A stretch of 64,000 nt of DNA from Lacibacter sp. H375 (GTDB taxonomy: Bacteria > Bacteroidota > Bacteroidia > Chitinophagales > Chitinophagaceae): NCBI RefSeq assembly GCF_037892425.1, contig NZ_JBBKTT010000001.1:1488001-1552000 (forward strand), in the 5' to 3' direction. Every line of letters starts with the position of its first letter. Position 1 is the first letter of the stretch. The notes under the pieces were generated by a model that worked only from the letters and a program-made list of their open reading frames with translations, was not told where the DNA came from and made no database searches. Positions 26,349 to 34,803 of this stretch are shown here, one piece after another. The translations under genes and the position numbers were made by a program.

Positions 26349-27275
26349 ATGAGTTACCTGCAGGCAGAAAAGAAGAAAAGAATGTTGTTTGGTGAAGATG
26401 GTGATGCTGTGATGCGCCTCATTGCCATTAATGTAATCATATTTGTGATCCTCAAATTTATTGAGATCGTATTCCAACTCACGCCTAATGCTGATGTGAG
26501 TTTATTTAAAACGCAAGTACTTGATTGGATAAACTTACCTGCAAATCTAAACACGTTTATCACCCGGCCATGGGTATTGCTTTCGCACATGATTGCGCAA
26601 TACAGTTTGTGGCAATTGCTTGGAAATATGTTGTTTCTCTGGGCGTTTGGATTTCTGTTGCAAGACCTTGTTGGAAATAAGCATATAGTTCCGCTTTATA
26701 TTTATGGCGGTCTGGCCGGTGCTGTGTTGTTTATTGCCAGTGCCAATTTGTTACCACGATTTGCTGCTGAGATCAACAGCTTTAGTTATCTCGGTGCAAG
26801 TGCATGTGTAATGGCCATTGCCATTGCCGCAACCGTTACCGCTCCCGACTATCGTGTGTTTCCCATGATAAACGGAGGTATTCCGCTGTGGGTGATCACG
26901 TTAATTTATGTCATCATAGATTTTGCAGGTCTTGCCAGTTCTGCTTTCCCACATCACCTTGCTCATCTTGGTGGCGCTGCCTTGGGTTATGTTTACATCA
27001 AACAAATACAAAATGGGAAAGATCCCGGCGAATGGATGCACCGGCTTTATAACTGGTTCACCCATTTATTCGACCCAAAAGAAAAACCGGCAAAAAAAAC
27101 TATAAAGAAAGAAGTATTTTACAACACAAAAGGTCAACAACCCTTTTCAAAAAAGCCCAACGTAACACAACAACGTGTTGATGACATCCTCGATAAAATC
27201 AGCCAGCAAGGATATCAATCATTAACACAGGAAGAGAAAGATATTCTGAAAAAAGCGGCTGATAACGAAACCTAA
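26349..27275 (+). CDS. Second rhomboid family protein with a cytoplasmic tail
   Basis: 308 residues, six or so membrane helices. The active site is kept: Ser in YLGASACVMAIAIA and His in HHLAHLGGAALGYVY. After about residue 225 comes a soluble tail ending RVDDILDKISQQGYQSLTQEEKDIL, a short helical motif often found at the C-terminus of Bacteroidota rhomboids (DUF6576-like). The sequence is quite different from the first rhomboid, so this is not a recent duplication. It is followed by the EEP gene after 8 bases; the three genes look like one operon. Confidence 0.9.
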   Translation: MSYLQAEKKKRMLFGEDGDAVMRLIAINVIIFVILKFIEIVFQLTPNADVSLFKTQVLDWINLPANLNTFITRPWVLLSHMIAQYSLWQLLGNMLFLWAFGFLLQDLVGNKHIVPLYIYGGLAGAVLFIASANLLPRFAAEINSFSYLGASACVMAIAIAATVTAPDYRVFPMINGGIPLWVITLIYVIIDFAGLASSAFPHHLAHLGGAALGYVYIKQIQNGKDPGEWMHRLYNWFTHLFDPKEKPAKKTIKKEVFYNTKGQQPFSKKPNVTQQRVDDILDKISQQGYQSLTQEEKDILKKAADNET

Positions 27276-27283
27276 ACCCTGTT

Positions 27284-28429
27284 ATGGCCGGATTCTTTCG
27301 CAGCTTTACAAAGAAGTTTTTCATTTTCTGCAATATTGTGTTGAGTGTTTGTATGCTGCTCTTGTATTTTCTCACTATGCTTCCGGCATCTGTTTCCTGG
27401 ATCGTTAATCTGTTTGCGCTTCTTTTTCCTTTCCTTCTTATTGCGCAATTTGCATTTCTTGTTTTCTGGCTGATAGCAAAACCTAAAATTGCTTTCATCC
27501 CTGTCGTTACCTTATTACTTTCTATTGAATTGATCGGTTCTTTCTTTGGCTTTCATCCAAACTCAAACAATAAATTTTCAGATACTACAACATTTCGGGT
27601 AGCTACCTGGAATGCGCATCTCTTTAATTTTTTTGAGAACAAAGGTCATCTTGATCTTGGTATGCTACAGGAAGCAAAAAATTTTCAAGCAGATGTGTTG
27701 GCCGTGCAGGAACTTGTTTTTTCACTCGACACATTATCGCCTATTACACTCGAAAAAGTGAAGAAGAAGCTTGGTTATAAATATGTAGCTGCGGCCAATG
27801 ACAGGGCTTTTGGCGTACATACCAACATCAGGCAACGAAATGAACGCTATCATCCCTTTTGTGTAGCCGTATTTTCTAACTACCCCATTTTGCGTTGGGA
27901 AAAAGTACAGGATATAAAAGAATACAATCACACATTTTTATGGGTTGATCTTTTAATTAAAAATGATACCATACGGCTGTTCAACATTCACCTGCAGAGT
28001 ATGCACTTTGCCAAAAAGGATTATGAATTTGTCGAGAACATCGATCAACAGGGGATGGATGTAGATGCAGTGCAAACGGCTGGTAAAAGTATTCTCCGGA
28101 AAATGAAAACAGCGAATTTGCTGCGCTCAAGCCAGGCAAGAAATGTAAGGGAAGCAATTGATAAAAGCCCATACCCGGTAATTGTTTGTGGCGATATGAA
28201 TGATGTGCCCAACTCCAATGCTTACCAGATTATCAGCGATAATTTGCACGATGCGTTTACCGAAAAAGGCTGGGGTATTGGACGAACCTTCAAATTCCTG
28301 TCGCCTACTTTACGAATCGACTATGTGCTGCACAGCCAATCATTATCAGTGGAGCGGGTGCAAGTGTTAAGATCAATGCAAAGTGACCACAGCCCTGTAA
28401 TTGCCGATTTTAATTTACAGAACAAATAA
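27284..28429 (+). CDS. Endonuclease/exonuclease/phosphatase-fold membrane protein
   Basis: 381 residues. Three hydrophobic segments in the first 95 residues anchor the protein, and an EEP-fold domain follows. Motifs include FRVATWNAHLFNF, LAVQELVFS with the metal-binding Glu, VIVCGDMNDVPNSNAY, and the C-terminal SDHSPVIADF with the catalytic His. The domain probably faces the periplasm. Substrate unknown: the fold covers DNA repair nucleases, phospholipases and sphingomyelinases. It is third in the rhomboid operon. The cysS leader promoter starts 10 bases after its stop. Confidence 0.87.
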   Translation: MAGFFRSFTKKFFIFCNIVLSVCMLLLYFLTMLPASVSWIVNLFALLFPFLLIAQFAFLVFWLIAKPKIAFIPVVTLLLSIELIGSFFGFHPNSNNKFSDTTTFRVATWNAHLFNFFENKGHLDLGMLQEAKNFQADVLAVQELVFSLDTLSPITLEKVKKKLGYKYVAAANDRAFGVHTNIRQRNERYHPFCVAVFSNYPILRWEKVQDIKEYNHTFLWVDLLIKNDTIRLFNIHLQSMHFAKKDYEFVENIDQQGMDVDAVQTAGKSILRKMKTANLLRSSQARNVREAIDKSPYPVIVCGDMNDVPNSNAYQIISDNLHDAFTEKGWGIGRTFKFLSPTLRIDYVLHSQSLSVERVQVLRSMQSDHSPVIADFNLQNK

Positions 28430-28439
28430 TTGGAAATAC

Positions 28440-28447
28440 TATCTTTG
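28440..28447 (+). promoter_or_regulatory. Promoter -7 box TATCTTTG of the cysS leader
   Basis: Exact TAnnTTTG match whose last base is six bases before the ATG of the poly-Cys leader ORF. The predicted transcription start (about 28452) is one base from that ATG. The -33 element is weak (TTTA at 28414). Confidence 0.65.
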
Positions 28448-28452
28448 TTTCA

Positions 28453-28497
28453 ATGAAGAAATTCTTCTATACCTGTTGTTGTAGCTGTTGTTGCTGA
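28453..28497 (+). CDS. Poly-cysteine leader peptide upstream of cysS
   Basis: A 14-codon ORF encoding MKKFFYTCCCSCCC, then TGA. Six of the last seven residues are cysteine, encoded by TGT five times and TGC once. It lies 58 bases upstream of the cysS ATG, directly behind a Bacteroidota promoter box. Such an enrichment in the codon that the downstream enzyme charges is the classical mark of ribosome-mediated attenuation. Poly-cysteine short ORFs controlling downstream genes are known in mycobacteria. Seven T follow the stop, but I see no strong terminator hairpin before them; a weak stem GTTGCT/GGCAAC (28490-28495 with 28505-28510) spans the T run and includes the last Cys codon. Confidence 0.75.
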   Translation: MKKFFYTCCCSCCC

Positions 28498-28555
28498 TTT
28501 TTTTGGCAACCCATCCCTCTTGTACAACATTCTTCATTACAACCATTTCATGTTT

Positions 28556-30049
28556 ATGTCGCAGCTAAAAGTTTACAACTCACTTACACGTCAGAAAGAA
28601 GTATTTGAATCTATCACACCCGGTCATGTGGGCATGTATGTGTGCGGACCAACCGTTAGTGGTGAAAGTCATCTCGGTCATGCAAGACCTTACATTACGT
28701 TTGATTTATTGTATCGTTACCTCACACATCTTGGTTACAAAGTGCGTTATGTGCGCAACATTACAGACGCAGGTCATTTTGAAGAAGAAGGTCGTGAAGC
28801 AGAAGATAAAATTTCAACCAAAGCAATATTAGAAAAACTGGAGCCGATGGAACTGGTGCAGAAATACACCAACCTTTTTCATTGGGCCATGGATCAGTTC
28901 AATACAATAAAGCCTTCTATTGAACCAACTGCAACGGGGCATATTGTGGAGCAGATCGGAATGATACAGCAGATCATTGCTGCCGGTTATGCCTATGAAG
29001 TAAACGGTTCGGTTTATTTTGATGTAAAGAAATATGCAGCCAGTCATGATTACGGAAAGTTGAGCGGCCGTGTTATTGATGATCTCTTAGAAACAACACG
29101 TGAACTTGACGGACAGGAAGAAAAACGTGACCGTGCTGATTTTGCTCTTTGGAAAAATGCAGCACCTGAACATATCATGCGTTGGCAAAGTCCGTGGGGT
29201 GTTGGTTTTCCCGGCTGGCATATTGAGTGCTCGGCCATGGCAACAAAATATTTAGGTGCACAATTCGATATACATGGTGGAGGTATGGATTTGCAATTCC
29301 CACATCACGAAAGTGAAATTGCACAAAGCACTATCTGCAATCATACAGCACCGGTTCGTTACTGGATGCATAATAACATGATCACCATTAACGGTAAGAA
29401 GATGGGAAAGAGTTATAACAATGTGATCAAGTTAACGGAACTGTTCAGCGGCGACCATCCGATTTTGGAGAAAGCTTATCATCCGATGACAGTGCGTTTC
29501 TTTATTCTGCAAACGCAATACAGAAGCACACTTGATTTTGGTAATGAAGCATTGCAGGCTGCAGAAAAAGGATTGAAGCGTTTACTGGAAGCACATGAAT
29601 GGTTACAGAAGTATGATGTTGGAAGTGTGAAGTACGAAGCGAAAGATGCAGCACTTGAAGCAAGCAGCCTAAAGCTCATTGCAGAGTTTGAAGAATTCAT
29701 GAATGACGATTTGAACACAGCAAAAGCATTGGCGAGTATGTTTGAACTGGTGCCTGTGATCAACGGATTAAAAGACAAGCATGTTGCAGCAGATGCATTG
29801 AGCGTTGATACCATTGTGTTGATGCAAAAGCAAATGAAACTGTACATCGAAGATATTTTTGGATTGAAAAGTATCAGTGCCGAAGACAGTGGCCGTTTTG
29901 ATTCGGTGATGCAGATTTTAATTGAGTTGCGGAAAGATGCAAAATCGAAAAAGGATTTTGTTACGAGTGATAAGATCCGCAATCAACTGGCTGAACTTGG
30001 TATTCAGTTGAAAGATGAGAAAGATGGTGGGATGAGTTACAGTTTGTAA
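28556..30049 (+). CDS. cysS: Cysteinyl-tRNA synthetase
   Basis: 497 residues from the ATG at 28556; ATGs at 28520 and 28550 add non-conserved residues. Zinc-site Cys and HIGH-type motif are in YVCGPTVSGESHLGHARPY, further zinc ligands are in WHIECSAMA and HHESEIAQ, and the KMSKS-type loop is KKMGKSYNN. It charges tRNA-Cys. The HIGH motif reads HLGH. The C-terminal anticodon-binding region (about residues 350-497) is complete. It lies behind the poly-cysteine leader and is closed by a terminator at 30076-30106. Confidence 0.97.
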   Translation: MSQLKVYNSLTRQKEVFESITPGHVGMYVCGPTVSGESHLGHARPYITFDLLYRYLTHLGYKVRYVRNITDAGHFEEEGREAEDKISTKAILEKLEPMELVQKYTNLFHWAMDQFNTIKPSIEPTATGHIVEQIGMIQQIIAAGYAYEVNGSVYFDVKKYAASHDYGKLSGRVIDDLLETTRELDGQEEKRDRADFALWKNAAPEHIMRWQSPWGVGFPGWHIECSAMATKYLGAQFDIHGGGMDLQFPHHESEIAQSTICNHTAPVRYWMHNNMITINGKKMGKSYNNVIKLTELFSGDHPILEKAYHPMTVRFFILQTQYRSTLDFGNEALQAAEKGLKRLLEAHEWLQKYDVGSVKYEAKDAALEASSLKLIAEFEEFMNDDLNTAKALASMFELVPVINGLKDKHVAADALSVDTIVLMQKQMKLYIEDIFGLKSISAEDSGRFDSVMQILIELRKDAKSKKDFVTSDKIRNQLAELGIQLKDEKDGGMSYSL

Positions 30050-30075
30050 AGCATCTCGTAATCAAGATAAATATT

Positions 30076-30106
30076 AAAAGAGGAGCATTTGCTCCTCTTT
30101 TCTTTT
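30076..30106. terminator. Bidirectional terminator after cysS
   Basis: AAAAGAGGAGC and GCTCCTCTTTT form a perfect 11-bp stem with an ATTT loop, then further T. It stops cysS and the convergent glycosyltransferase gene. Confidence 0.9.
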
Positions 30107-30113
30107 AAAACGT

Positions 30114-31301
30114 CTAACTGTGCCCGAGTAAATGATTGCCTGAAAGAATAGAATGGAATTGAAAAAAAGGAGCTGCCTTTTCTTCCATGATTTCTTCTTC
30201 CATTGGTTGATGCAACACATCAGAAAAACATTGCAGCATTATTTGCTTTGTTTGTTTACTCCACACATGAAACGTTTCACTTACATCTGTATGCTGTGGT
30301 AAATAATCCAGCAATACATCAAGGTTAAACGAATCGGCATGAGTGCCGGCACCGGCTTTTGCGCCATCTCTTGCATTGCACCATTGTTCAAAATGTCCTT
30401 TCACAGGAACCATTAACACGGGTTTGCCGAAATACATGGCTTCACACACACTTTCAAAACCAGCTGTTGTAACGAGTGCTTTTGCACTTGCCATGTATTG
30501 TAAAAACTTTTGGTCATCTAACGAATGAAAACAAAGTGATTCATCGAAATGCCATTTGCCTTTTACCGTAGCACTATCGGTAAAGCAATGCAATGCAATT
30601 TCAGGATGTTCTTTGTGCCAGCTGATAATATCCTGCATGTATCCGGAATTGAGCAGGTACACAAGTATATGATCTCCTTCAAATACTTCCTGCTGAAAGA
30701 CTTCTTTGCGAAGCAATGGCGGCGAGATCAACACATTTTTATAGGATGACAGGTTTAATGGATAAAAAGAGAGTGCCAATAATTTATCGGAACCTTGGGC
30801 TATGAGTTTTGTGTATTGCCTGATCGCAAATGCATCGCTTTTGTTTCCTTCTACCGGAAATTGAAATTCCGGGTGCATATAAATAAACTGGTGAGCAATG
30901 GAAATAATTTTTGTGTCGAGTTTTTTAAATACGGATGATAAGCCGATCAGCGGCTCGTAAAAATTCAGCAACAGATCAGGTTTGTATTGTGCAATGGCTT
31001 CACGGATAAGCCGCATACTTTTCCGGTATGTTCTCCACAGCAACATGTTTTTTGCGATCGTTCTTCCAATACGGATCGATTTGTTTTCTTTATCCGTAAC
31101 AAAATTCGGACTGCGGTAAGTAATGATGGGCACTTTAATACGTTCACGTACAAACGCAGGAATTTCTCTGCGACTACTGCTACCGATCAATACTGCACAA
31201 ACAGTATGACCACGTGCAATGAGCATTTCGTAAGTGGCAATGGCCTGGGTTAAATGACCACGCCCTTCGCCCTGTACTGCAAATACAAAACGGTTGTTCA
31301 T
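30114..31301 (-). CDS. Glycosyltransferase-like protein (GT-B fold)
   Basis: 395 residues, no signal peptide. The N-terminus FVFAVQGEGRGHLTQAIATYEML is the GT-B glycine-rich loop, and TTAGFESVCEAMYFGKPVLMVPVKGHFEQWCNA is the nucleotide-sugar binding region of the MurG/MGT type. It overlaps the upstream phosphoesterase gene by four bases, a sign of translational coupling. I infer it glycosylates a lipid or cell-envelope precursor; the substrate is not readable. The pair with an LpxH-like enzyme points to lipid A or another glycolipid. Confidence 0.82.
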   Translation of the reverse strand: MNNRFVFAVQGEGRGHLTQAIATYEMLIARGHTVCAVLIGSSSRREIPAFVRERIKVPIITYRSPNFVTDKENKSIRIGRTIAKNMLLWRTYRKSMRLIREAIAQYKPDLLLNFYEPLIGLSSVFKKLDTKIISIAHQFIYMHPEFQFPVEGNKSDAFAIRQYTKLIAQGSDKLLALSFYPLNLSSYKNVLISPPLLRKEVFQQEVFEGDHILVYLLNSGYMQDIISWHKEHPEIALHCFTDSATVKGKWHFDESLCFHSLDDQKFLQYMASAKALVTTAGFESVCEAMYFGKPVLMVPVKGHFEQWCNARDGAKAGAGTHADSFNLDVLLDYLPQHTDVSETFHVWSKQTKQIMLQCFSDVLHQPMEEEIMEEKAAPFFQFHSILSGNHLLGHS

Positions 31302-32125
31302 AGTAATTCAGGTGTTAAGCTTGGAAAATAAGGAGCAGCGTTTTGCACAGTGGTTGTATAAGTTGTTTCTGCAGGTGATTGTTGCTGCAGCCATTCGTTA
31401 TAATAAACAATGCTCCATTCACCGTTTTCTGTTTCAACCAATGCACTCATGGTTTCCACCCAATCGCCACTGTTGAGGTAGTGGATATTGTTGACGGTTT
31501 TATCGGCCGCCTGGTGAATATGTCCGCATATAACACCATTGCAATGATTGGCAGCAGCTACTTCGCATAACTGTTCTTCGTAATCAGAAATAAAAGAGAC
31601 TGCTGATTTTACTTTTGCTTTTACAACCTGGGATAGGGAATAATAAGACAATCCTCTTTTGGTGCGATAGTGATTGTAATGCCTGTTGAGCCAGAGTAAG
31701 AATGTATAGCCGATATCGCCCAGCTTGGCGAGCCATTTTAATTTGGTTGTAACAGTATCAAAAATATCGCCATGTACGACGTAGTATTTCTTATCTGCAC
31801 TTTGCAGAATGTGGTGGCGTTTAATTATGAATTGCCCGAATGAGAAGGGTAATATCTCATCAAGAAAATCATCATGATTACCCCGCAGGTAAATCACCTT
31901 TGTATTGTATTTATGCATGTACTTCATAATGATGCGGAAAAAGGAAGTGTGTTTCTTTTTCCATTCACCTGATTTACGCAGTTGCCAGCCATCAATGATG
32001 TCACCATTCAGAATAAGTGTATCACACTTGTGGTGCGTCAGAAAGTCCACTACTTCTTTTACCCGTGAGTTACGGATGCCGAGGTGGATGTCGGAGAGGA
32101 TAATTGTTTTGTAATAGGTCTTCAC
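31298..32125 (-). CDS. LpxH-like metallophosphoesterase
   Basis: 275 residues from a GTG start. Calcineurin-like metal motifs are complete: DIHLG near residue 12, NGDIID (about 40-45), RGNHDD (about 80-85), VVHGDIFD and the C-terminal GHIHQA. This set and order match the UDP-2,3-diacylglucosamine diphosphatase (LpxH) branch found in Bacteroidota, but sequence alone does not prove the lipid A reaction. AACCTTTG just upstream is one base off the -7 consensus. The coupled glycosyltransferase follows. Confidence 0.85.
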   Translation of the reverse strand: MKTYYKTIILSDIHLGIRNSRVKEVVDFLTHHKCDTLILNGDIIDGWQLRKSGEWKKKHTSFFRIIMKYMHKYNTKVIYLRGNHDDFLDEILPFSFGQFIIKRHHILQSADKKYYVVHGDIFDTVTTKLKWLAKLGDIGYTFLLWLNRHYNHYRTKRGLSYYSLSQVVKAKVKSAVSFISDYEEQLCEVAAANHCNGVICGHIHQAADKTVNNIHYLNSGDWVETMSALVETENGEWSIVYYNEWLQQQSPAETTYTTTVQNAAPYFPSLTPELL

Positions 32126-32245
32126 AAAGAAGGGTTTTACAAAGGTTGAAACCCATTGTTATCAAACTATTGATGAATGATTAAAAGAGAATGAATAAAT
32201 TGTAATGAAATTGTTAAGCTGAAAGGCCGTCAACCTTACATCCGA

Positions 32246-32872
32246 ATGATCATGCATTATATTCCACATCTCTCAAAAGATAAAAAGCTAAAGAAAGTAC
32301 TTGATGCACAGGAGCCGCATACGTTAGTGAAGCGAAAGAAGATCTACCTGTATTTGTGTGCATCCATCATGAGTCAGCAATTGAGTACGAAGGTGGCTGA
32401 TGTCATTTACAAACGTTTTCTTGCCTTGTATGGAAAGAAAGAACCGACTGCTCAACAAATACTCGACACGCCGTTTGAAACATTACGGGGAATCGGGTTG
32501 AGTAATGCCAAGACAAATTATGTACACAACGTTTGCCGGTTTTTTATTGAAGAAAAGATCACTGATGCCCAGTTATATAAAATGAGTGATGAAGCGGTAA
32601 TTGAAAAACTGACGCAGATAAAAGGTGTGGGAAGATGGACCACCGAAATGATCCTGATGTTTGCTTTGCAGCATGAAGATGTATTACCGGTTGATGACCT
32701 TGGTATACAGCAGGCGATGATCAAACTGTATAAGATCGAGTACGAAAACAAAAAAGAACTCTACGAGAAAATGCAAAAGCATGCAACCAAATGGCAGCCT
32801 TACCGCACCTATGCTTGTGTACACTTGTGGAAATGGAAGGATAATAAGCCACCGGTTGATAAAACGAAGTAG
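32246..32872 (+). CDS. DNA-3-methyladenine glycosylase II family protein (second copy)
   Basis: 208 residues, HhH-GPD fold. The helix-hairpin-helix is LTQIKGVGRWTTEMILMFAL, and the catalytic Asp is in LPVDDLGIQQAM, the typical AlkA arrangement. It differs clearly from the copy at 6194, so the two are old paralogues. It should excise alkylated purines. ATG 32252 is an alternative start six bases on. It is divergent from the LpxH-like gene. A small thioredoxin-like gene follows after 24 bases. Confidence 0.92.
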   Translation: MIMHYIPHLSKDKKLKKVLDAQEPHTLVKRKKIYLYLCASIMSQQLSTKVADVIYKRFLALYGKKEPTAQQILDTPFETLRGIGLSNAKTNYVHNVCRFFIEEKITDAQLYKMSDEAVIEKLTQIKGVGRWTTEMILMFALQHEDVLPVDDLGIQQAMIKLYKIEYENKKELYEKMQKHATKWQPYRTYACVHLWKWKDNKPPVDKTK

Positions 32873-32896
32873 CAATTACCTGTTGAACGTAGTGTT

Positions 32897-33394
32897 ATGA
32901 AAAAACTACTTGCCATAGTTCTGTTGTTGTGGGCTACACAACTCAGTGCCCAGGATGGACCCACTGCTGGATCAGCCTTGCTTTCACTTTCCGGTGTGGA
33001 TATGATCTCAGGTAAGATCATCAATGTAATATTCAGGGAATCGAAAGACTATACTTTGTTTCATTTCTGGAAAAGCGAAAGCGATAGCTGCATCAAAGAG
33101 TTTCCCGCACTTGTTGCACTCATTAACCAATACGACGCAAAGATCACCGTGTATGGTTTTCCTTATGAATATAAACAACAGATACCTGCTGCAAAAACTA
33201 TGACAGCAAAGTATAAACTCAACTGGGCACATTTGCTGCAATACCGGCAAACAAATCCTGAAGGTGCCAATGTAATTGATGTGTTGAAGATTGATGAATT
33301 TCCAACTTACATGCTACTGGATAAAGAAGGAATGATTCTGGTACGATCACGTTCATTGGAAGATGTACAGGTGGTGTTAAAGAGGTTGGATTAA
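32897..33394 (+). CDS. Secreted thioredoxin-fold protein lacking the CxxC pair
   Basis: 165 residues with a signal peptide (LLAIVLLLWATQLSAQ). The fold is TlpA/thioredoxin-like: YTLFHFWKSESDSCIKEFPALV is the active-site strand and helix, and KIDEFPTYMLLDKEGMIL has the cis-Pro. The site reads S-D-S-C where redox members have C-x-x-C, so only the second cysteine is left. It may be a non-redox member or act through one thiol. It is close behind the glycosylase gene. Confidence 0.8.
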   Translation: MKKLLAIVLLLWATQLSAQDGPTAGSALLSLSGVDMISGKIINVIFRESKDYTLFHFWKSESDSCIKEFPALVALINQYDAKITVYGFPYEYKQQIPAAKTMTAKYKLNWAHLLQYRQTNPEGANVIDVLKIDEFPTYMLLDKEGMILVRSRSLEDVQVVLKRLD

Positions 33395-33444
33395 TATCAC
33401 TTTGTCCAGAATAATTACTCTGTTTTTGTTTCTCGGCGCTATAG

Positions 33445-34554
33445 CTAAATAATAACTTTATCACATTTCTTCAAATACTCATCATCAACAGTTGCCCCAA
33501 TACCAACTGCCTCATCAATCTCTACAATACCATTTTCTTTAAATACCATTCCGCCAACAACAGGATCTTCTTTTAACATCAATGGTGTGTCAAGATCGTA
33601 ATGAATAATCAGATCGCTGCTGTAAGCAAAATGCACTAATGTTGTAATGGCTAAACGACTTTCCATAAAACAGCCAACCTGTAGTTTTAAGTTATTTGCT
33701 TTTGCAACCTCTACGATTTTCAAAGCATGCCAAATGCCGCCACTCTTTCCCAGCTTTACATTAAAATAATCACAGGCGTTCAGTTTGGCTAAACGTTCTG
33801 CGTCGTGTTCATCAAAACAACTTTCATCACTCATGATCTTGATGGGGCTGTTCTTTCTTACTTCAGGTAAAGCCATATAATTCCAACGGGCAATCGGTTC
33901 TTCGCAGTGTTCAATGTCATACGGTGCTAGTGCTTGTAAAGTAGCAATAGCTGTTTCAACATTCCATCCCTGGTTGGCATCAATCCGCAAAGGCAATTCA
34001 TTACCAATAGCATCTCGTATTGCTTTTATGCGGGCAACATCTTCTTCAGTTGTTGTGCCAAGTTTCACTTTAATAGAAGGGAAGCCTGCTGACTTATACT
34101 CAGTTGCTTCAGTCGCCATCTTTTCAGGAGAGCCGAGGCCAACAGTCATATCAGTTGAAATGATTTTATTCTTTTCTCCACCAAGAAATTTATACAAAGG
34201 CAAATCCGCATGTTGTGCAGCAATATCATACAAAGCCATATCAAACGCACTCTTGATATTTTCATTACGAGTAATAAGCCTGTCCATTGCAAACACACAT
34301 TCTTCAATCCGCAACGGGTCTTTTCCTATCAGTAATCCAGCAAGGTATTGCCCAACAATAAAACAAGTGTCTATGCTTTCGCCGTTAATACTCATATATG
34401 GACTGCATTCACCATAACCGCTAATTCCTTTATTGGTGCGTATGATCACAAGCACATTATCTGCATCGTGTTGTGTGCCCAACGAAATGACAAAGGGCTG
34501 TTTAAGAGGAATACGCAGTTTGTATAACTCAACAGAAGTGATTTGTAATTGCAT
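33445..34554 (-). CDS. Dipeptide epimerase, enolase superfamily
   Basis: 369 residues from the ATG at 34554. The muconate-lactonizing subgroup residues are present: IKVKLG with the Lys base, RIDANQGW with the first metal Asp, HCEEPI with the Glu, MSDESCFD with the Asp, and NVKLGKSGG with the opposing Lys. This matches L-Ala-D/L-Glu epimerases, which recycle murein peptides; related members act on other dipeptides. The -33-like TTTG, 21 bases and TACCTTCA lie just upstream. It stands alone on its strand. Confidence 0.88.
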   Translation of the reverse strand: MQLQITSVELYKLRIPLKQPFVISLGTQHDADNVLVIIRTNKGISGYGECSPYMSINGESIDTCFIVGQYLAGLLIGKDPLRIEECVFAMDRLITRNENIKSAFDMALYDIAAQHADLPLYKFLGGEKNKIISTDMTVGLGSPEKMATEATEYKSAGFPSIKVKLGTTTEEDVARIKAIRDAIGNELPLRIDANQGWNVETAIATLQALAPYDIEHCEEPIARWNYMALPEVRKNSPIKIMSDESCFDEHDAERLAKLNACDYFNVKLGKSGGIWHALKIVEVAKANNLKLQVGCFMESRLAITTLVHFAYSSDLIIHYDLDTPLMLKEDPVVGGMVFKENGIVEIDEAVGIGATVDDEYLKKCDKVII

Positions 34555-34803
34555 AAGTTGAAGGTAGTAAATGGAGAAAATCCAGATCAAACTTAATAAT
34601 TAAAAATATATATCATAGTACTTGCAGTTGGTTGAAACCTTAGCTAACTTAACTATCTCTTACAACAAAACTTCACTGGCCATTAAATTCTCCGGGCGAT
34701 GATGTTTAGCCGGGAATAACCAACTCTTACCCCGCTTTTACATCTCAGCTCATCCTCCTCCTGAAAGCAGTAACTGATTAATTAACCTTTAAAACAAACA
34801 AGC

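Noticed and set aside
28498-28504. T run after the poly-Cys leader as an intrinsic terminator
   Set aside because: No stable GC-containing stem precedes it; only a weak stem that encloses the T run itself.
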